Shown: positions 59,815-64,000 of the stretch, piece by piece
Layout: every line of letters starts with the position of its first letter
Position numbering within the stretch: the stretch's first letter is position 1
NCBI GenBank assembly: GCA_966211815.1
Contig: CBIHOD010000007.1
Coordinates: forward strand, 1-64,000
DNA: 64,000 bases
Direction: 5' to 3'
DNA from: JANPCX01 sp966211815
Lineage (GTDB): Bacteria > Pseudomonadota > Gammaproteobacteria > Burkholderiales > Burkholderiaceae_C
Position numbers and translations under genes: made by a program
Notes under the pieces: generated by a model
The model's input: only the letters and a program-made list of their open reading frames with translations
Database searches by the model: none
What the model was told of the DNA's origin: nothing

Positions 59815-62109
59815 TTACCTTGCCGCGTTGGCATCCGCCACCGTCAAAGCCGTCATGTTGACGATGCGACGAACAGTTGCGGAAGGGGTCAGGATGTGGA
59901 CCGGCTGCGCCGCGCCGAGCAGCACCGGCCCGATGGCAATGCCGCCACCGGAGGCCGTTTTCAACAGGTTGTAACTGATATTGGCGGCATCGATGTTGGG
60001 TAGCACCAGCAAGTTGGCTTCGCCGGTAAGGGTGCTGTCAGGCATGAGGCCGTGCCGGTAGCCGGCGTCCAGGGCGGTGTCGCCGTGCATTTCACCGTCC
60101 ACTTCCAGCCAAGGCGCCTGCTGCCGCAGCAGGCCGAGCGTTTCCCGCATCTTGATCGCCGAGGGCTGGTTGCTGGAACCGAAATTGCTGTGCGACAGCA
60201 GCGCCGCCTTCGGGTGCAGGCCGAAACGCATCATTTCCTCGGCGGCCATCGTCGTGATCTCGGCCAACTGCTGGGCGGTCGGGTCGTAGTTCACATGCGT
60301 GTCGACGAGCATGACCTGCCGGTTGGGCAGGATCAAGCCGTTCATGCAGGCATAGGTCTTGGCGCCGGCGCGCAGGCCGATCACTTGGTCGATGTAGTGC
60401 AGGTGCAGCGCGGTGGTGCCCCAGGTGCCGCAGAGCATGCCGTCGACCTCGCCCTTCTTGAGCAGCATGGCGGCGATGAGGGTGAGGCGGCGCCGCATCT
60501 CGATCTTGGCCAACTGCGCGGTGACGCCCTTGCGCTGGGTGAGCTGGTGGTAGGTCTGCCAGTAGTCGCGGTAGCGGTGGTCGTTCTCGGTGTTCACCAG
60601 GTCGTAGTCCTGGCCGGCCTGCAGGCGCAAGCCGAACTTCTCGACACGCTGGGCGATCACTTCGGGCCGGCCGATCAGCGTCGGGCGCGCCAGGCCCTCG
60701 TCGACCACCACCTGCACCGCGCGCAGCACGCGCTCCTCCTCGCCTTCAGCGTAGGCGATGCGCTTGTGCTCGGCGCGCTTGGCCAGGTTGAAGATCGGCT
60801 TCATCGTGGTGCCCGAGGCGTAGACGAAAGCCTGCAGCTTCTCGCGGTAGGCGTCGAAGTCCTGGATCGGGCGCTGCGCCACGCCGGAGTCGGCGGCCGC
60901 CTTGGCGACGGCGGGCGCGATCTTGATCATCAGCCGCGGGTCGAAAGGCTTGGGGATGAGGTATTCAGGCCCGAAGCTGAGCGTCGCGCCGACATAGGCG
61001 GCGGCCACAACCTCGCTTTGCTCGGCCTGGGCCAGCTCGGCGATCGCGTGGACGGCGGCGATCTCCATCTCCATCGTGATGGTGGTGGCGCCGCTGTCCA
61101 GCGCGCCGCGGAAGATGTAGGGGAAGCACAGGACGTTGTTGACCTGGTTCGGGTAGTCGGTGCGGCCGGTGGCGATGATCGCGTCGCCGCGCACCTGGCG
61201 GACTTCCTCCGGCAGGATCTCGGGCATCGGGTTGGCCAGCGCGAAGATGATGGGTTGGGGCGCCATCGTCGCCACCATCTCCTTCTTGAGCACGCCGCCG
61301 GCGGACAGGCCGAGGAAGATGTCCGCGCCGGCGATGGCCTCGGCCAGCGTGCGCAGGGGCGTCTTCTGCGCGAAGACGGCCTTGTCCTCGTCCATGAGTT
61401 CCAGCCTGCCGTCGTAGACCAGGCCGGCCAGGTCGGTCACCCAGATGTTCTCGCGCGGCACGCCGAGTTTGATCAGCAGGCCCAGGCAGGCCAACGCCGC
61501 CGCGCCCGCGCCGGAGGTGACGAGCTTGACGTTGCGGATGTCCTTGCCGGTCACCTTCAAGGCGTTGAGCAGCGCCGCGCCCACCACGATGGCGGTCCCG
61601 TGCTGGTCGTCGTGGAAGACGGGGATCTTCATGCGCTCGCGCAGCTTGCGCTCGACGTAGAAGCAGTCGGGCGCCTTGATGTCTTCCAGGTTGATGCCGC
61701 CGAAGGTGGGCTCCAGCGCGGCGATCATGTCGACGAGCTTGTCGAGGTCGTTCTCGGCCACTTCGATGTCGAAGACGTCGATGCCTGCGAACTTCTTGAA
61801 GAGCACGCCCTTGCCTTCCATCACCGGCTTGGCCGCCAGCGGGCCGATGTTGCCCAGGCCCAGCACCGCGGTGCCGTTGGTGACGACGGCCACCAGGTTG
61901 CCGCGGGAGGTGTAACGGTAGGCGTTGGCCGGGTCGGCCACGATTTCTTCGCAGGCCGCAGCCACGCCGGGCGAATAGGCCAGCGCCAGGTCCCGCTGGT
62001 TCACCAGCTGCTTGGTGGCGGCGATGGCCACTTTGCCCGGGGTGGGGAACTCGTGGTACTCGAGCGCGGCTTGGCGCAGTTCGGCTATTTTTTGTTCTGA
62101 GTTCGGCAT
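59815..62109 (-). CDS. maeB: NADP-dependent malic enzyme with phosphotransacetylase domain
   Basis: A 764-residue MaeB. The malic-enzyme part (residues 1-430) shows LAYSPGVAAACEEIVADP, VFHDDQHGTAIVVGAALLNA and the nucleotide-binding TSGAGAAALACLGLLIKL; the C-terminal 320 residues are a phosphate-acetyltransferase-like domain (EGEEERVLRAVQVVVDEGL) that in MaeB acts as a regulator sensing acetyl-CoA. It decarboxylates malate to pyruvate and yields NADPH. ATG 62109 (MPNSEQKIAELRQAALEYHE) is chosen on family start; GGGAAAC lies upstream. It is divergent from a sensor kinase gene. Confidence 0.97.
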   Translation of the reverse strand: MPNSEQKIAELRQAALEYHEFPTPGKVAIAATKQLVNQRDLALAYSPGVAAACEEIVADPANAYRYTSRGNLVAVVTNGTAVLGLGNIGPLAAKPVMEGKGVLFKKFAGIDVFDIEVAENDLDKLVDMIAALEPTFGGINLEDIKAPDCFYVERKLRERMKIPVFHDDQHGTAIVVGAALLNALKVTGKDIRNVKLVTSGAGAAALACLGLLIKLGVPRENIWVTDLAGLVYDGRLELMDEDKAVFAQKTPLRTLAEAIAGADIFLGLSAGGVLKKEMVATMAPQPIIFALANPMPEILPEEVRQVRGDAIIATGRTDYPNQVNNVLCFPYIFRGALDSGATTITMEMEIAAVHAIAELAQAEQSEVVAAAYVGATLSFGPEYLIPKPFDPRLMIKIAPAVAKAAADSGVAQRPIQDFDAYREKLQAFVYASGTTMKPIFNLAKRAEHKRIAYAEGEEERVLRAVQVVVDEGLARPTLIGRPEVIAQRVEKFGLRLQAGQDYDLVNTENDHRYRDYWQTYHQLTQRKGVTAQLAKIEMRRRLTLIAAMLLKKGEVDGMLCGTWGTTALHLHYIDQVIGLRAGAKTYACMNGLILPNRQVMLVDTHVNYDPTAQQLAEITTMAAEEMMRFGLHPKAALLSHSNFGSSNQPSAIKMRETLGLLRQQAPWLEVDGEMHGDTALDAGYRHGLMPDSTLTGEANLLVLPNIDAANISYNLLKTASGGGIAIGPVLLGAAQPVHILTPSATVRRIVNMTALTVADANAAR

Positions 62110-62372
62110 GGAGTTTCCCGGGTCGTTGTGGGTGGTGGGGCGGGCCCCGCGGCGTGCGTGCGGCGCTCGGCGGCGGCCGTCCTGCAGGCCGGTCATTTTA
62201 GGAGGCCGCGGGCGCCGCGGCTGTCGCCGGCCTTTCATCCGGCGCGGGATAGGAAAAGCCCGGCGCGCAGTGTGCGCCAGGGGCGCCGCGCACGCATGCG
62301 CAAAACTGCGTACCCGCCGGGTGTTCAAACCGGCAATACTGCCGACGCGTGATCGACGCCGCCGACGCCGCC

Positions 62373-64000
62373 ATGAGCCCCCTGGAAACCCCGAGCGCCT
62401 ACCAAGCCGTGACCTCGCTGCCCGCGGGCGTGGGGGCGGTGTTCGGCCGGCAGCGTCGCTTGCGCCGCGTGCTGCCCTGGGCGTTGCTGGTGGCTTTGCT
62501 GCTGGTGGCCCAGTCGCTGCTGGTCTGGTTGACGATCAGCTACGAAAGCGCCCGGTCGCAGGAGCAGGTCGAGGTCACGTCGGGCGCCGTGGCGGCCGAC
62601 GTGAAGCAGAACCTGAGCCGCGCGATGCAGAGCCTGCAGGCGCTGCTCTGGAACGATCCGCCGCTGCCACAGTGGCATGCCGACGCGACCGACCTCCTGC
62701 GCGGCTGGCCCGCCATCCTGCGCGTCGAATGGCGAAACCAGCGCCAGGAGATCCTCGACGCGGTGGACTCCCCTTTCCGCGCGCCCATCTTCACCCGCAT
62801 CGCGCGCAAGGACATCGAGCTGGAGACCGAGCTGGCCTGCGTCGCGGCGGCCCGCCTTTCGCAACCCTCTTTCTCGCGCAGCTATTTCGTGCCGATGCAG
62901 GACGGGCTGGGGCTGGAGGTGATCGACGTCTGCATCCCGGTGCAGACCTCCGGCCGCACGGACGCCTTCATGACCGCCACCCTGTCGCTCAGCGCGATGC
63001 TCGCCGACGCGGCCAGCTCCGAGCAGCTGCGCGAGCACGAGATTTCTTTCGTGGAAGGCGACGGCACGCGCCTTGCCCGGGCCGGCGTCCCGCGCGGGGC
63101 CGGGGTCTACCTGTCGGAACGCCTGGTCGACCTGCCGGGCAACCCGCTGCAGCTGCGGGTTGACAGCCGAGTCGGCGGGCCGAGGCTGATCCCCAACCTG
63201 GCGGTGGCGCTGGTCCTGGGGTTGTCGTTGACCCTGGGCTTCGTGGTGGCGCTGCTGGTGAGGGACGTGCGCAAGCGCGCCGGCGCGGAAGCGGCGCTGG
63301 CCGAGGCGCTGGCCTTCCGCAAGGCCATGGAGGATTCCCTGGTCACCGGCCTGCGCGCGCGGGACCTCGAAGGGCGCATCACCTACGTGAACCCCGCGTT
63401 CTGCAAGATGGTGGGCTTTCCCGCGGAGAGCATGCTGGGCCGCGCCAGTCAGCAGCCCTACTGGCCGCCCGACCTGGCCGAGGAATACCGGCGCCGCCAG
63501 GCGATGCGACTGGCCCGGCAGACCGACGGCAACCCCGGCAACGTGCTGGCGCGCGAGGCGCGCGAGGGCTTCGAGACTTTGTTCATGCGCAGCAACGGCG
63601 AGCGCTTCTCGGTGCTGATCTTCGAGGCGCCGCTGGTCGACGGCAACGGCCGCCAGACGGGCTGGATGAGCGCGGTGCTCGACGTCAGCCAGCAGCGCCG
63701 CATGGAAGAGCTGTCGCGCCAGCAGCAGGAGCGGCTGGCCGCCACCGCCCGGCTGGCGACCGTCGGCGAGATGGCCTCGCTGCTGAGCCACGAGCTGAAC
63801 CAGCCGCTGGCCGCCATCGCCAGCTACGCCACCGGCTCGCTCAACCTCATGCAGGGCGACGGCCAGGCGGCCGATCCGGGCACGATGCCGCTGCTGCAAC
63901 AGGCGCTGCAGCGCATCGCCGAGCAGGCCGAGCGCGCCGGCCGCGTCATCAAGAGCGTGCACGATTTCGTCCGACGGCGCGAGCAGGCCCGCGAACCCAC
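62373..64000 (+). CDS. PAS sensor histidine kinase (truncated by window end)
   Basis: The frame is open from ATG 62373 (MSPLETPSAYQAVTSLPAGV) to the window end without a stop, 542 codons so far. A first span (ALLVALLLVAQSLLVWLTIS), a periplasmic sensor of about 200 residues and a second span (LAVALVLGLSLTLGFVVALL) are followed by a PAS domain (VTGLRARDLEGRITYVNPAF) and the phosphoacceptor H box LLSHELNQPLAAIASYATGS. The ATPase domain is cut off. The layout is that of NtrB/DctB/FixL-like kinases; a response regulator is expected downstream. GTG 62349 is an alternative start. The signal is unknown. Confidence 0.9.
   Translation, partial: MSPLETPSAYQAVTSLPAGVGAVFGRQRRLRRVLPWALLVALLLVAQSLLVWLTISYESARSQEQVEVTSGAVAADVKQNLSRAMQSLQALLWNDPPLPQWHADATDLLRGWPAILRVEWRNQRQEILDAVDSPFRAPIFTRIARKDIELETELACVAAARLSQPSFSRSYFVPMQDGLGLEVIDVCIPVQTSGRTDAFMTATLSLSAMLADAASSEQLREHEISFVEGDGTRLARAGVPRGAGVYLSERLVDLPGNPLQLRVDSRVGGPRLIPNLAVALVLGLSLTLGFVVALLVRDVRKRAGAEAALAEALAFRKAMEDSLVTGLRARDLEGRITYVNPAFCKMVGFPAESMLGRASQQPYWPPDLAEEYRRRQAMRLARQTDGNPGNVLAREAREGFETLFMRSNGERFSVLIFEAPLVDGNGRQTGWMSAVLDVSQQRRMEELSRQQQERLAATARLATVGEMASLLSHELNQPLAAIASYATGSLNLMQGDGQAADPGTMPLLQQALQRIAEQAERAGRVIKSVHDFVRRREQAREP

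Noticed and set aside
60052..62100. 682-codon plus-strand frame opposite maeB
   Set aside because: It mirrors the conserved malic enzyme gene; its His/Val/Asp/Gly-rich translation resembles no protein.

Overview
The window reads as a chromosomal segment from a G+C-rich betaproteobacterium of the order Burkholderiales, probably near Comamonadaceae or Sphaerotilaceae. The evidence is the uninterrupted tuf-S10-spc-alpha ribosomal cluster, an S3 protein with a long Gly/Arg/Ala-rich tail, the smg-dprA-LysM-def-fmt order, a DUF1631 protein, a DUF4148 protein, and a Calvin-type class II aldolase next to pgk and pyk. No insertion sequence, prophage or CRISPR array was seen. The family assignment rests on recognition, not on a search.

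Layout. 1-15.9 kb: end of tuf, then the S10, spc and alpha operons (rpsJ to rplQ) with secY, infA, rpmJ and rpoA, interrupted by a peroxiredoxin gene between rpsQ and rplN. Strong promoter-like and terminator-like sites divide the cluster into transcription units. 16.0-16.2 kb: an initiator tRNA-Met gene with its own promoter and terminator. 16.1-20.4 kb: a YbgC-type thioesterase, then yajC-secD-secF (Sec translocon accessory genes). 20.4-27.5 kb: DUF1631 protein, smg, dprA, a LysM protein, def and fmt. 27.5-29.2 kb: a small lipoprotein and an AzlC/AzlD amino-acid exporter. 29.3-36 kb: glycolytic genes pgk, pyk and fba, enclosing two minus-strand genes of unusual architecture: a winged-helix/GHKL-ATPase/DUF4325 protein and an M48 protease fused to a pilin-like domain.

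36-41.9 kb: purC, a TPR-like protein, a CnoX-like thioredoxin, purE-purK and a Sua5-type tRNA-modification enzyme. 42-44.5 kb: two tandem SGNH lipoproteins, the first lacking the catalytic serine, the second preceded by a TetR-style palindrome. 44.5-48.6 kb: SemiSWEET, dacB, tsaB-rimI-udg. 48.6-52.5 kb: a PAS-GGDEF-EAL c-di-GMP enzyme, a DUF4148 protein and a divergent LysR regulator with an operator-like repeat. 52.6-58.4 kb: amgK divergent from lptD-surA-rsmA (cell-wall recycling and outer-membrane biogenesis). 58.5-59.6 kb: a lower-G+C patch holding a barnase-like secreted RNase and its barstar inhibitor. 59.8-64 kb: malic enzyme (maeB) and a divergent, truncated PAS sensor histidine kinase.

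Most of the window is housekeeping. The least ordinary parts are the M48-pilin fusion, the wHTH-ATPase-DUF4325 protein, the SGNH pair with a lost nucleophile, the barnase/barstar patch, and the regulatory hairpins inside the ribosomal operons.
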